Shown one piece after another: positions 1 through 9,300 of a stretch of 64,000 nucleotides of DNA. The position numbers and the translations under genes were made by a program. The stretch is from contig SBGX01000031.1 of NCBI GenBank assembly GCA_006226425.1, positions 124,001-188,000 on the forward strand, in the 5' to 3' direction. Source of the DNA: Bacteroidota bacterium (GTDB lineage: Bacteria > Bacteroidota > Bacteroidia > Flavobacteriales_D > Crocinitomicaceae). The notes under the pieces were generated by a model. It had not been told where the DNA came from. It did no database searches and saw only the letters and a program-made list of their open reading frames with translations. The number at the start of each line of letters is the position of its first letter. The stretch's first letter is position 1.

Positions 1-106
1 TTGTAAAATAAGTAAAAACTTGATCCCTCATGCTAAAATCAGGCCAAAATTTGCAGTCCGATCCAAATTTTACTATTTTAGATATGATCTAACACTAGCC
101 AAGACG

Positions 107-466
107 ATGAAACGTTTGCTCTTCCTGTTCTTACTTTCCACTGGTACATGTTTTTCGCAACTAAACTACCATGTCGATTTAAGTACGGATTCTCCATGTG
201 GTCCTTTAAGCGTAAAAGAAAAAGCAGAAGTAGATGATTTTAAAGTGTATCCAAACCCAACACGGCAGTGCTTCATTCTTGAACATCTAGGGCAAATTCA
301 ACGAATCACGTTATTAGACCTGACCGGTCGAGAAATTCACAACGAAAAAATTCAGTTTAGCAAACATCAAATTTGTCCCTCGTCCCCCATCCCTGCCGGG
401 ACATATATCCTATGTCTTTATACAAATGAAACAAGGCTTCGGCATAAACTCCGCATCATTCCATGA
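107..466 (+). CDS. Short secreted protein with T9SS type A sorting domain
   Basis: A 119-residue protein. I start it at the ATG at 107, where a clear Sec signal peptide begins (MKRLLFLFLLSTGTCFS), rather than at the upstream in-frame ATG at 20, which would put 29 polar residues before it. About 35 linker residues follow, then a C-terminal T9SS sorting domain with the typical VYPNPT opening near residue 50, a strand ending in TGRE, and PAGTYIL before the basic tail. Such domains direct proteins through the outer membrane by type IX secretion. Almost nothing but the sorting domain is present, which is unusual because the domain normally hangs on a large cargo. The stop overlaps the next gene's ATG (ATGA), so the two are probably translationally coupled. 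Confidence 0.75.
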   Translation: MKRLLFLFLLSTGTCFSQLNYHVDLSTDSPCGPLSVKEKAEVDDFKVYPNPTRQCFILEHLGQIQRITLLDLTGREIHNEKIQFSKHQICPSSPIPAGTYILCLYTNETRLRHKLRIIP

Positions 467-3402
467 GTCTGAAAAAACTTCTTACGGTCTTCTTTCTACT
501 GGTCGCCTTTACCGCAAGTACCCAGTTCATGCTGGAACCGATCCACAAGGATACCATTCGTCTGATGTGTCAGGCCAACGGAGGGGCGGTTCAATGGCAG
601 CTATCCAGTGATTCCATTAACTGGCAGGATATTCCGGGGGCTCAGGACAGTTCTTATATCCATGTTGTCAATACCCTGGAGCTTCCAGTTTACATTCGAT
701 CAAGGATTCAGGAAGAACAATGTGATCCTTATTTCTCGAGCACGATTCAACTCGCTAGCGAAATTCCATCGTACTACTGGTCAGACAATGATGCCTGGAA
801 TAGCGGCATGAAACCCCAGGATGGAGAACTGGCTCAGATTCCTGAAAATAGGCGCATTTTACTGGACGAAAACACCGCCCAACTCAGCGGACTCGAAATT
901 AGAGGAATTCTAGAGTTCATGCATCGCGATCTCGAATTGCAAAGTGACTATGTCCTGGTACAGGGTCGGCTACAGATTGGCAGCAATGAAATTCCCTTTG
1001 CAGAACAAGCTCTGATAACACTTACCGGGTCTGATTCAGAACAAAGCATTATGGACATGGGAACCCGGGGTATCCTCGTGATGGGAGGACAACTTGAACT
1101 GCATGGGACTCCTCCCCAACAGGTCTGGACCAAAATTGCAGCACATGCCAATGCAGGAAGCACCCAGATTGAACTCATTGAAGCAACTGATTGGTCTGTC
1201 GGAGACCAAATCGTACTCGGTCCAACGGATTATTACGAAGCGGCCAACGGAAATTCTGTTAGTCAGCGACTTACACTTACCAACATCGCTAATAATCAGC
1301 TTCAGTTTTCAGAAGCCCTACTCGCACATCGATGGGGACTACTACAATATGCCGGGTCAAATGGAATTTCCCTAGATAGCAATCAGCTTATTTCTCCTCC
1401 AATCCCTGATACAGACAGTACACATACCCCTAGAATTCTGGATGAAAGGGCTGTCGTTGGACACTTAAGCAGAAACATAGTCATTCAGGCGCCCGATGAT
1501 AGTTTGTGGCAGGAACAGGCCTTTGGAGCCCACATTATGATCATGGGAAGCAATGCGCAGGCCAGGTTTGACGGAGTAGAAATCAGAAGAGGAGGTCAAC
1601 GAGGGCGAATTCGTCGCTACCCCGTCCACTGGCACATGCTTAGCTACAGTGGTCCCCAAACACTGGGTGATGCCGAAGGGCAATACATCCGAAACTCCGT
1701 GATTAATGAATCTCGAAACCGGGGAATCGTCATTCATGGCACCAATGGCCTGGAAGTTCGGAAAAACGTTATCTATCATGTAGAAGGACACGGCATTTTC
1801 ACGGAAGATGCCGTTGAACGAAGAAATCTCATTGACAGTAACCTCGTGTTACACGTGCGCAATCCCAACTTGCCACAGAATTTGGCCCTGAAACAACATG
1901 AAGTCGGACAACGTGGTGCTTCTGGTTTCTGGATCAGTAATCCCGATAATACAGTCACGAATAATCATGCTGCTGATTGTGGTACTAATGGTTTTTGGTT
2001 AACTTTTCCAAATCAACCATGGGGAGAAAGTACCCAGGTGTTGGCAGAAGATGGGTTCATCATCAATCCCAGTAGATTGCGTTTTGGACGTTTCAGCCAT
2101 AATACGGCACAATCTAACCGTTTGGAAGGGATCATGCTGGACAATGTAGAGATAGACAGCCTTGGAAACACCTATCCCTATCAATATATTTCCACCACCG
2201 ATGGGAGGGACATTCAATATCCATTCCCTACCTTGCTGCGTTTTTCCCTGTCAAACTTGTCGCTCTGGAAAAATGGTAGTAACGGCATTTGGGACCGTTC
2301 AGTCTGGCCCGATAATTCTGAGATTATATCTGCTGATAATTGCGGACGATTTTTTGCTGGTTCTGGAAGTGGTGGTGTGATTGAGCGCTGTCTCGTGATC
2401 GGAACGAGTTTGAATCATTTAATGAATGGTACCGATCGTCCGGCAGAAGCTGATTTTTCGGCGGGGCACGCCAATTCGCATCCTGTTGCATTTGCGACTT
2501 ACCACAGCACTTTCGATATTCAAAACAACCTCGTCTATCACTTCCCGGCCCTGGTCCAAACAAGAAGTGGTGTTTTTTCGACAGATGATTACTATATCCG
2601 TCCTGTGGAAAAGGGTCAAATCCGAAACACAAACAACGTGATTATTGACTGTCATCCAGGAGTCAAACTCATGCCTCCGTACAACTATTTCACCCTGGCG
2701 AGTGCACTTTGGGATCCACATGGAAACTGGGGACCAGATTCAAACTATTTCGTTTACGATACGCCATTCCTGACACATGGCAAAACCGTCACGCAAGTGG
2801 CCCCTGGAGTAAATGTTTCTGGTGGGGTTTCGGTTCCGGGACCATTTTATGGCTTTGAAGGTTTTGTACTCCATGGAGTTGGTAATACAGCACCTCAAAA
2901 TCAGCCTTTCTTTGATCTCATGGGGATTCATGTTCGACGACTGGACTCCACATTCCAGGAAATCGCTACCTGGACTGTTCCTGAGGCACTCCCGGAATAC
3001 ACCTTTCAACATATGCGGGATTTTGCAACCTCCCCGGACTCTTATTACGAATTGAGTTTTCCCGAAGAAGACTCCTTACCTACAAATTTCCAGATGAATG
3101 TCGAAAACATGCTGGACACAAATGATACCCAGGTCATCGCCATTCAATTCAACGGGAACCTCAATCCCATCGTCCTAATGCAAGCTTATGGTAGTTATGA
3201 AGTTTATCAGCAAGCAAATGATCTACAGGAAGTCCTTCAATCCAATGGAGCTCGTTTTTGGCAGGATAAGGTCAATAATTTAGTTTGGATTAAATTGCGC
3301 GGAGGTGTTTGGGAGTTTTGGACCAACAACCCTGACGAAGCGGTTCCAACAGAAGACGAACTGCTTTACGAAACCTGTGTTCTACGCATTTACGAACCCT
3401 AA
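463..3402 (+). CDS. G8 domain / right-handed beta-helix secreted protein
   Basis: A 979-residue exported protein starting with a signal peptide (residues 1-20). Residues about 22-100 look like a Bacteroidota Ig-like module (WQLSSDSINWQDI, then Cys and strand repeats). Residues about 104-225 match a G8 domain: YYWSDNDAW opening, a conserved ILLD, then paired strands (LEIRGILEF, LVMGGQLELHG). After this comes a long region of beta-helix type with turns such as NNHAADCGTNGFWL and NSVINESRNRGIVIHG, as in the CEMIP/TMEM2/PKHD1 group, some of which act on hyaluronan. A polysaccharide or cell-surface role is therefore inference. It has no T9SS domain of its own although it overlaps a mini-protein that is little more than one. 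It is followed by a hairpin terminator. Confidence 0.75.
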   Translation: MSLKKLLTVFFLLVAFTASTQFMLEPIHKDTIRLMCQANGGAVQWQLSSDSINWQDIPGAQDSSYIHVVNTLELPVYIRSRIQEEQCDPYFSSTIQLASEIPSYYWSDNDAWNSGMKPQDGELAQIPENRRILLDENTAQLSGLEIRGILEFMHRDLELQSDYVLVQGRLQIGSNEIPFAEQALITLTGSDSEQSIMDMGTRGILVMGGQLELHGTPPQQVWTKIAAHANAGSTQIELIEATDWSVGDQIVLGPTDYYEAANGNSVSQRLTLTNIANNQLQFSEALLAHRWGLLQYAGSNGISLDSNQLISPPIPDTDSTHTPRILDERAVVGHLSRNIVIQAPDDSLWQEQAFGAHIMIMGSNAQARFDGVEIRRGGQRGRIRRYPVHWHMLSYSGPQTLGDAEGQYIRNSVINESRNRGIVIHGTNGLEVRKNVIYHVEGHGIFTEDAVERRNLIDSNLVLHVRNPNLPQNLALKQHEVGQRGASGFWISNPDNTVTNNHAADCGTNGFWLTFPNQPWGESTQVLAEDGFIINPSRLRFGRFSHNTAQSNRLEGIMLDNVEIDSLGNTYPYQYISTTDGRDIQYPFPTLLRFSLSNLSLWKNGSNGIWDRSVWPDNSEIISADNCGRFFAGSGSGGVIERCLVIGTSLNHLMNGTDRPAEADFSAGHANSHPVAFATYHSTFDIQNNLVYHFPALVQTRSGVFSTDDYYIRPVEKGQIRNTNNVIIDCHPGVKLMPPYNYFTLASALWDPHGNWGPDSNYFVYDTPFLTHGKTVTQVAPGVNVSGGVSVPGPFYGFEGFVLHGVGNTAPQNQPFFDLMGIHVRRLDSTFQEIATWTVPEALPEYTFQHMRDFATSPDSYYELSFPEEDSLPTNFQMNVENMLDTNDTQVIAIQFNGNLNPIVLMQAYGSYEVYQQANDLQEVLQSNGARFWQDKVNNLVWIKLRGGVWEFWTNNPDEAVPTEDELLYETCVLRIYEP

Positions 3403-3422
3403 AGCCAATACTCAAAAACAAA

Positions 3423-3446
3423 AAAGGCGCCCTTTCGAGCGCCTTT
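3423..3446. terminator. Hairpin terminator after the G8 gene
   Basis: An 8-bp perfect stem (AAAGGCGC / GCGCCTTT) with an 8-nt loop lies 20 bp after the G8 gene stop. On the plus strand only three T follow within the stem, while the minus strand reads into a long T-rich tract. It may therefore work in both directions. Confidence 0.65.
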
Positions 3447-3586
3447 AAGCTATTAACCTGTAGATGTTAATAATTGATCCGTTAGATTGTTTAACGCAAA
3501 TGCTGTGCCAAGGTTACATAAAAATCTAAAAATGTTTCTTTTTTTTAATTTAGTGAGCTCGAAATAAATGAGCAAGGGCGATTAAA
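3447..3586. other. Intergenic region upstream of truA
   Basis: About 140 AT-rich bases between the terminator and truA. No clear TAnnTTTG box is visible, so the truA promoter is not identified. No small gene is evident. Confidence 0.4.
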
Positions 3587-4342
3587 GTGAGTGAAACTCC
3601 CCAGAAACGGTATATTTTCGAGTTGCAATACAATGGCAGCAGATACTTTGGTTGGCAAATTCAACCGAAACAGATTTCTGTTCAACAGGTCATTCAGGAC
3701 TGTCTACATAAAATTTTTCAGGATTTTGACATACAGGTAGTTGGTTGTGGTAGGACGGATACAGGTGTACATGCCCATCAATATTTCCTGCACGTCGATC
3801 TTCCTGCCTCCCATTATGAAGAGCAGGATTTGTTATTCAAACTCAACAGAATGCTTCCGGATGATATTGCGATACGTAATATCAGACAAAGTAGGCCCGA
3901 TTTTCACGCTCGTTTCGATGCCGTTCGAAGAACTTATCGCTATTATGTGCACCGGAAGAAAAATCCATTCAAACAGCAATTGAGCCTTTATCACCCCCAG
4001 TCTCTAGATGTGCTTAAGATGAATCAGGCAGCACAATTTCTGGTCGGGAACCAGGATTTCACCTCTTTTTCCAAACTGCACACAGATGTTAAAACGAATA
4101 TATGCACCGTTTTTGAAGCACAATGGAAAGAGGAAGAGGGAAATATCTACTTCGAAATCTCCGCCAACCGCTTTTTAAGAAACATGGTACGAGCCGTGGT
4201 TGGAACGCTTTTGGAAGTGGGAATAGGAAAAATTCAGGTACAAGAATTTGAGCAAATCATCCGGGCCAAAGACCGTTCAAAAGCTGGTAAATCCGCTGCT
4301 GCACACGGACTCTATCTATGGAATATAGAATACGAACAATGA
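3587..4342 (+). CDS. truA: tRNA pseudouridine synthase A
   Basis: TruA isomerises uridines 38-40 in the anticodon arm of tRNAs. The 251-residue length is normal. The N-terminal YNGSRYFGWQ strand and the catalytic motif GRTDTGVHA, with Asp58 as nucleophile, are intact; the C-terminal FLRNMVRAVVGTLLEVG segment is also typical. The start is a GTG at 3587, placing the family's usual Y-x-G segment at residue 15; no better ATG lies upstream. The next gene overlaps its stop by 4 bp (ATGA at 4339), so the two form a short operon that converges on rimM. Confidence 0.95.
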   Translation: MSETPQKRYIFELQYNGSRYFGWQIQPKQISVQQVIQDCLHKIFQDFDIQVVGCGRTDTGVHAHQYFLHVDLPASHYEEQDLLFKLNRMLPDDIAIRNIRQSRPDFHARFDAVRRTYRYYVHRKKNPFKQQLSLYHPQSLDVLKMNQAAQFLVGNQDFTSFSKLHTDVKTNICTVFEAQWKEEEGNIYFEISANRFLRNMVRAVVGTLLEVGIGKIQVQEFEQIIRAKDRSKAGKSAAAHGLYLWNIEYEQ

Positions 4343-4944
4343 GCATGAAAGCCAGGTTGTTCGGGGTATATTTCCTGTTTTATGCCTACTCATTTGTACG
4401 TTATCACCTGGGAAAAGGAGTCCCTTATGAAGAAGTCATTTATGTCTGGAATAAAAGTTTGTCCTGGATGTCCTTTTTTCTGATTGGGATCAGTATCCTG
4501 CCGGTATCCTGGTGGCGGAAAAGATCATTGAACCGAAAACAAGTTGGGCTGACTGGTTTTTTGATTGCAGCAACACACGTTATTCTCAGTGTCTTTCTCC
4601 TTAAGCCTTCCAGATATCCCTTCCTCTATGATTCGAACAATTCCTGGACATTTCAGGGAATGTGCACGATCGGAGTCGCTATCATGGCATTGGCGATTTT
4701 TGGAATGGTCTTACTAACTTCTCTCGATCAAATCAGTTTGAAAAGTCCACAAAGAGAAAAAATCCTGAAACTTGGAAAATGGGGCTTTCTGATTGTCAGC
4801 CTACACCCTTTTCTGATGGGATACGATAGATGGTTTAATGGCCCGTGGCCCTTTCGGTTCCCTCCCATCACCCTGTTGGCCGTACTTATGAGCATTGCTT
4901 TCTGGATGATTCGTCTGACATTAACTGCCAAAAAAGGGAACTAG
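4339..4944 (+). CDS. Integral membrane protein, ferric reductase-like
   Basis: A 201-residue protein with about five or six membrane segments. I chose the ATG at 4339 (MSMKARLF), which overlaps the truA stop as ATGA, over an ATG 21 bp further upstream inside truA. Two membrane segments carry His in positions (ATHVILSV and SLHPFLMGYDRW) reminiscent of the haem-ligating His of ferric reductase-like domains such as MsrQ/YedZ, and the order of helices is compatible. The family call is tentative; it could be an unrelated small membrane protein. No MsrP-like partner is nearby. Its TAG stop is in CTAG, shared with the stop of convergent rimM. Confidence 0.5.
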   Translation: MSMKARLFGVYFLFYAYSFVRYHLGKGVPYEEVIYVWNKSLSWMSFFLIGISILPVSWWRKRSLNRKQVGLTGFLIAATHVILSVFLLKPSRYPFLYDSNNSWTFQGMCTIGVAIMALAIFGMVLLTSLDQISLKSPQREKILKLGKWGFLIVSLHPFLMGYDRWFNGPWPFRFPPITLLAVLMSIAFWMIRLTLTAKKGN

Positions 4945-5477
4945 TCTTCACCCAAATAGAGGTCCAACAGACCTTCCGGGCAACTCACCAATAGTCTAGC
5001 ATTTTTTCGATCCACTAGTTGCACCAGACCATCTACCAGTGGGATCAGCACCTCTTTTCCATTAGCATCTACCTGAATCAGGGGATTGGAAGCCAAATCA
5101 ATAATTTGAACCACTTTCCCAACCTCACCGTGATTTTCATCTACCAACAAAAATCCTGGCACTTCGTGATCATAAAAATTTTGATTTCCCAATTCGGGAA
5201 GTTCTGTCAAAGGCAGATACACCTTCTTTTTCAGCAGCCTTCTGGCCTCTGCTTCCTCATCAACTCCTTCCAGTTTAATCAGGGCGAAGTTCTTGTTCGG
5301 ATTTAATTGATAACGTTCCAGAAAAAAGGGCGTCAGATTACCATCGATATCAATAAAAAGGCTTTCCACCTCCTCGTACTCTCCTGGATCACTAACGTCC
5401 AAAAACAACGAAACTTCACCTTTAAATCCGTGAAGTTTCGCTATATATCCTAACTGGTAACAATTCTGTTTTTCCAT
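4941..5477 (-). CDS. rimM: Ribosome maturation factor RimM
   Basis: RimM binds ribosomal protein S19 and assists assembly of the 30S head. The protein has 178 residues, as usual. It opens with YQLGYIAKLHGFKGEV, the canonical N-terminal barrel, and carries the PRC-barrel-like C-terminal half with EVGKVVQIIDLASNPLIQV, IPLVDGLV and the ending GLLDLYLGED. It sits 20 bp downstream of rpsP on the same strand, the classical rpsP-rimM pairing, and is presumably read from the rpsP promoter. Its stop codon overlaps that of the convergent membrane-protein gene. Confidence 0.95.
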   Translation of the reverse strand: MEKQNCYQLGYIAKLHGFKGEVSLFLDVSDPGEYEEVESLFIDIDGNLTPFFLERYQLNPNKNFALIKLEGVDEEAEARRLLKKKVYLPLTELPELGNQNFYDHEVPGFLLVDENHGEVGKVVQIIDLASNPLIQVDANGKEVLIPLVDGLVQLVDRKNARLLVSCPEGLLDLYLGED

Positions 5478-5497
5478 ACAGAATAGTCATTTTCAAA

Positions 5498-6145
5498 TTA
5501 TTCGGCAGCCTTTTCTTCTCCTTCTTCGCTGGCCTCAGTAGTTTCTTCAGCAGCTGGAGCTTCTTCTGCAGGAGCCTCTTCAGTTGCAGGAGTTTCCTCC
5601 ACAACAGCTTCCTCTGTACTTGCTTCAGCAGGAGCTTCTTCCCCTTCAGCTACAGCCTCAGGAGCCTCTTCTACTACTTCTGGTTCTGGTGCGTTCTTAG
5701 CTTCGAGTTCTTTCGCACGAGCTTCTTTTACTTCCATTTCTGCCTTCAAAGCTGCTGCTTTCGCTTCATCTTGAGCTTTGGAAACACCTTCTGTTTTTGA
5801 AGTAATCTTAGCTTCTTTTTCCTTCATCCATGCGTCAAATTTCTTCTCAACATCAGCTTCAGTCAAAGCTCCTTTCTTCACTCCGTTCAATAGGTGATTT
5901 TTGTACAAAATTCCTTTATAAGACAAAATAGCTCTTGCCGTATCTGTCATTTCTGCACCTTCCTGCACCCAGTTCAGGGTACGATCAAAATCAAGATCAA
6001 TCGTGGCAGGATTTGTAACTGGATTGTACGTTCCTAGTTTTTCGATGAATTTACCATCTCTTTTAGCGCGCGAATCCGCTACTACCAAATGAAAGAAAGG
6101 TCTTCCCTTTCTACCATGTCTTTGCAATCTAATTTTTGTTGCCAT
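5498..6145 (-). CDS. rpsP: 30S ribosomal protein S16 with long acidic tail
   Basis: The first 80 residues are a normal S16 (MATKIRLQRHGRKGRPFFHLV, then DFDRTLNWVQEGAEMTDTAR). The start is the ATG at 6145; a further in-frame ATG at 6226 would add a non-family leader lying over the promoter. The protein runs to 215 residues against about 80-90 in most bacteria. Residues about 105-150 are Lys/Glu/Ala-rich and probably helical, and from about residue 150 the tail is almost purely Glu, Ala, Pro and Thr. Extended S16 proteins are known in Bacteroidota, but this tail is long and strongly acidic. A TTG-N19-TATCTTTG promoter lies 50 bp upstream. First gene of rpsP-rimM. Confidence 0.93.
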   Translation of the reverse strand: MATKIRLQRHGRKGRPFFHLVVADSRAKRDGKFIEKLGTYNPVTNPATIDLDFDRTLNWVQEGAEMTDTARAILSYKGILYKNHLLNGVKKGALTEADVEKKFDAWMKEKEAKITSKTEGVSKAQDEAKAAALKAEMEVKEARAKELEAKNAPEPEVVEEAPEAVAEGEEAPAEASTEEAVVEETPATEEAPAEEAPAAEETTEASEEGEEKAAE

Positions 6146-6198
6146 AATGTTTATTATTTGGGGTCCGAAACCCCTATTAATAATTAATTTTCGAGCTG

Positions 6199-6228
6199 CA
6201 AAGATAGTCATATTTTTTTGTTCCACAA
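6199..6228 (-). promoter_or_regulatory. Promoter of rpsP-rimM
   Basis: On the minus strand, TATCTTTG (6199-6206) is preceded after 19 bp by TTG (6226-6228), matching the Bacteroidota -7 and -33 elements. The predicted transcript start is near 6195, giving a leader of about 50 nt. Confidence 0.75.
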
Positions 6229-6332
6229 GAATTCAACAATTATTCCTCCCTCTTCTGGTAATATGATTGATAACTTTTTCTTATGACGCTATTTTGATTA
6301 ATTTTACCGCACTTTCTATTTAGCACTTCGAA

Positions 6333-9300
6333 ATGGAGAAATTCTTTAACCGACTGTTTTCCATGCGCGCCATGGCGGTTGGTCTTTTTATCTTTTTATC
6401 AGCTATTGGCTGGGCAACCATTTTGGAATCCAAGTACGACATTCAAACGGCGAAAATCATCGTTTACAATGCACTTTGGTTCGAAATCCTCCTCCTTTAC
6501 CTGGGAATCAATCTGATTGCTAATATTTTCCGATACCGCATGTTCCAGCGGCAAAAAATGGCCATGCTTTCTTTTCACCTGGCTTTTTTGATCATCCTGC
6601 TCGGAGCCGGAATCACTCGTTTCTTCAGTTTCGAAGGATTGATGATGATTCGTGAAGGTGAGAGTTCTAATTTCATTTATCTCAGTGATCCACATCTCTT
6701 TGTGCGCATCCACGATGATAAAATGCAATACACTTTCAATGACAAAAAGTTCCTCTCGGAAGAGACAAATAATGATTTTGAAACCGAAGTTCTTTTTCCA
6801 GGGCATCGCACCCCTATTACAATCAGCTATGTCAACTTTCAAAAGAAATTAATCGATAGTCTGGTTAAGCACGACAGTATTCCCGGGCACGTCCTGGAGA
6901 TCGTCAGTAACGGAATGAATTCCAATTATCTGTCCAAAGGAAAGCTACTCATGGTCGGAGATGTGCCTCTTTCTTATGAGATCAAAGATGCTCCTCCCGG
7001 AATTGAATTGATCGAGCGAGACGGAGAAACCTATATCCAATCCAAACTTCCGATCCGTTACCTTCCCATGTCAATCATGCAGGCGGCCAGACAAAGTGGT
7101 ATGGAACTATCAGACAGTTTATACCAACAAGTTCCGACAGACTCCGCTGTTCCCTTATTAAGCACTACACTTTATCAATGTGGCGGACAACAATTTGTTT
7201 ACAAACAAAAACTTCGAAACACCGCACTTTACAAGCTTCCTTCCGGTAAAAAAGATCAGGGACTGGATCGACTGACCCTGAAAGTTACGGACGGCAATAA
7301 AAGTAAAATTGTTCACCTTGATGGAGGAATGAACGCAATTCCGAACACCGTAAGTTTTCAGTTTGAAGGATTGGATTATGCCATGGAATATGGTTCAACC
7401 GTAAAAGAAATCCCCTTTACCATCGTATGTCGCGACTTCCAATTGGATCGTTATCCTGGATCTCAGTCGGCTTCTTCCTATGCATCCGAACTGACGCTCA
7501 TCGATGAAAAGAACGATTACACCAAGAACAAGAGAATTTTCATGAACCATGTCATGGATTACCAGGGATACCGTCTCTTCCAATCCAGCTATGAACTGGA
7601 TAATCCGGCAACTCCGGAAAATGAAGAAGGAACGAAATTGAGCGTCAACTATGACTTTTGGGGAACCAATATTACTTACCTGGGCTACCTACTAATGGGA
7701 GTTGGAATGCTGATGTCTCTTTTCGCACCGGTAGGACGTTTCCGGGAACTTTTGGACAAAATCAAAAAATCCAGGGCACGAAGAGAATCCAAACTTGGGA
7801 TGATCGCCTTACTCCTATGTTTTAATCTTTTCAATGCGCAAGCTAGTGGAGATCAACATCAGGGGCACGATCATGAGCATTCGACTGAAGAACATGCTCA
7901 TGAACACGAAAGCAGAGAACTCAAACAACATTTCTTTCTCTCGGATGAACATGAAGAACAGCTTTCATCTCTGTTAGTGCAGGATTTTCAGGGACGAATT
8001 ATCCCCATGCACACGCTTTGTGATCAATTATTGAGAAAAGTTCACGGATCCAGTAAATACGAAGGTCATGGTGCAATTCAAAGCATCATGAGTGTCCACA
8101 TGTATCCTCCTTACTGGATCGAACAAAAATTCATCAAGGTACCTAAGGCCCTTCGCGAGCGATTAAAACTTGACAAGTACGCTTCTTTCCAGGAACTTGT
8201 CAATAGGGAAACAGGGGCTTTCAAATGGATCAAAGAGTATGAATCAGCTCACCAAAAACTGGAATCCAGAAGAAGTGAATTTGATAAGAAATTGATCAAA
8301 TTAGTAGAACGTTTTGAAGTTTTTTCAGCCTTTCTGAGTTGGAGCTACCTTAAAATCATGCCGGTCATGGATGAACAAAACAACACCTGGTTCTCTCCAT
8401 TCAGATCCGAATTTGCGCAGCGAGACTCTCTACGTTTTGTAGAGACCATCAAATACCTGGACGCCATTCATCAAGCCAGTAAGAATGGCAATTGGGCGGA
8501 GGCAGAGCAGCGCCTGACCAACATCAAACGTGAGCAGCGGGAAATTGCAAAAGACATTGTACCAAGCGAAAGTCATGTCAACATGGAAATTCGCTACAAC
8601 AAGATGAATATTTTCAAGAACAGTATGTATTTGTACCTATGCATTGGATTCATTCTGTTAATCATCTTCTTCCTGCGCGTATTCATTGAACCTACCGTAA
8701 AAAGTGAAAAACGCTTCCGCAAAATTTCACTTCCATTTATGATTCTGATCGGAATTACCTTTGTCTATCACGGTGCCGGTTTGATCATGCGATGGTATAT
8801 TTCGGGACATGCTCCCTGGAGTAATGGCTACGAAGCAGTTGTATTCATAGCCTGGGTGAGTATGTTGGCAGGATTTGTTTTTTCCAGAAAGAATCCGGTC
8901 ATTATTGCCGGAACAGCGATTTTGGCCTTCCTAATGATTTTTGTCACCGAACTGAATTTATTAGATCCGGAGATCACCCCCCTTCAACCGGTCCTAAAAT
9001 CCTACTGGCTGATGATTCACGTGGCTATCATTACTGGAAGTTATGGCTTCCTGGGACTGGGAGCTATTCTGGGACTTCTCAATCTCAACCTGTACATTTT
9101 TCGCTCCCCTAAAAATGGAGAACGTATTAGTGCCCACATCAACGAAATCACGTATGTTTCCGAATTGACGATTACCCTTGGTTTGTTCATGCTCACCATC
9201 GGTACTTTTCTCGGTGGAGTCTGGGCCAATGAGTCCTGGGGAAGGTATTGGGGATGGGACCCCAAAGAAACCTGGGCCCTCGTCTCCGTACTGGTGTACG

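Noticed and set aside
20-106. N-terminal extension of the first gene from the ATG at 20
   Set aside because: It would place 29 polar residues before a textbook signal peptide that begins at 107.
6146-6226. Upstream start of rpsP at 6226
   Set aside because: It adds 27 non-S16 residues and lies across the predicted promoter.
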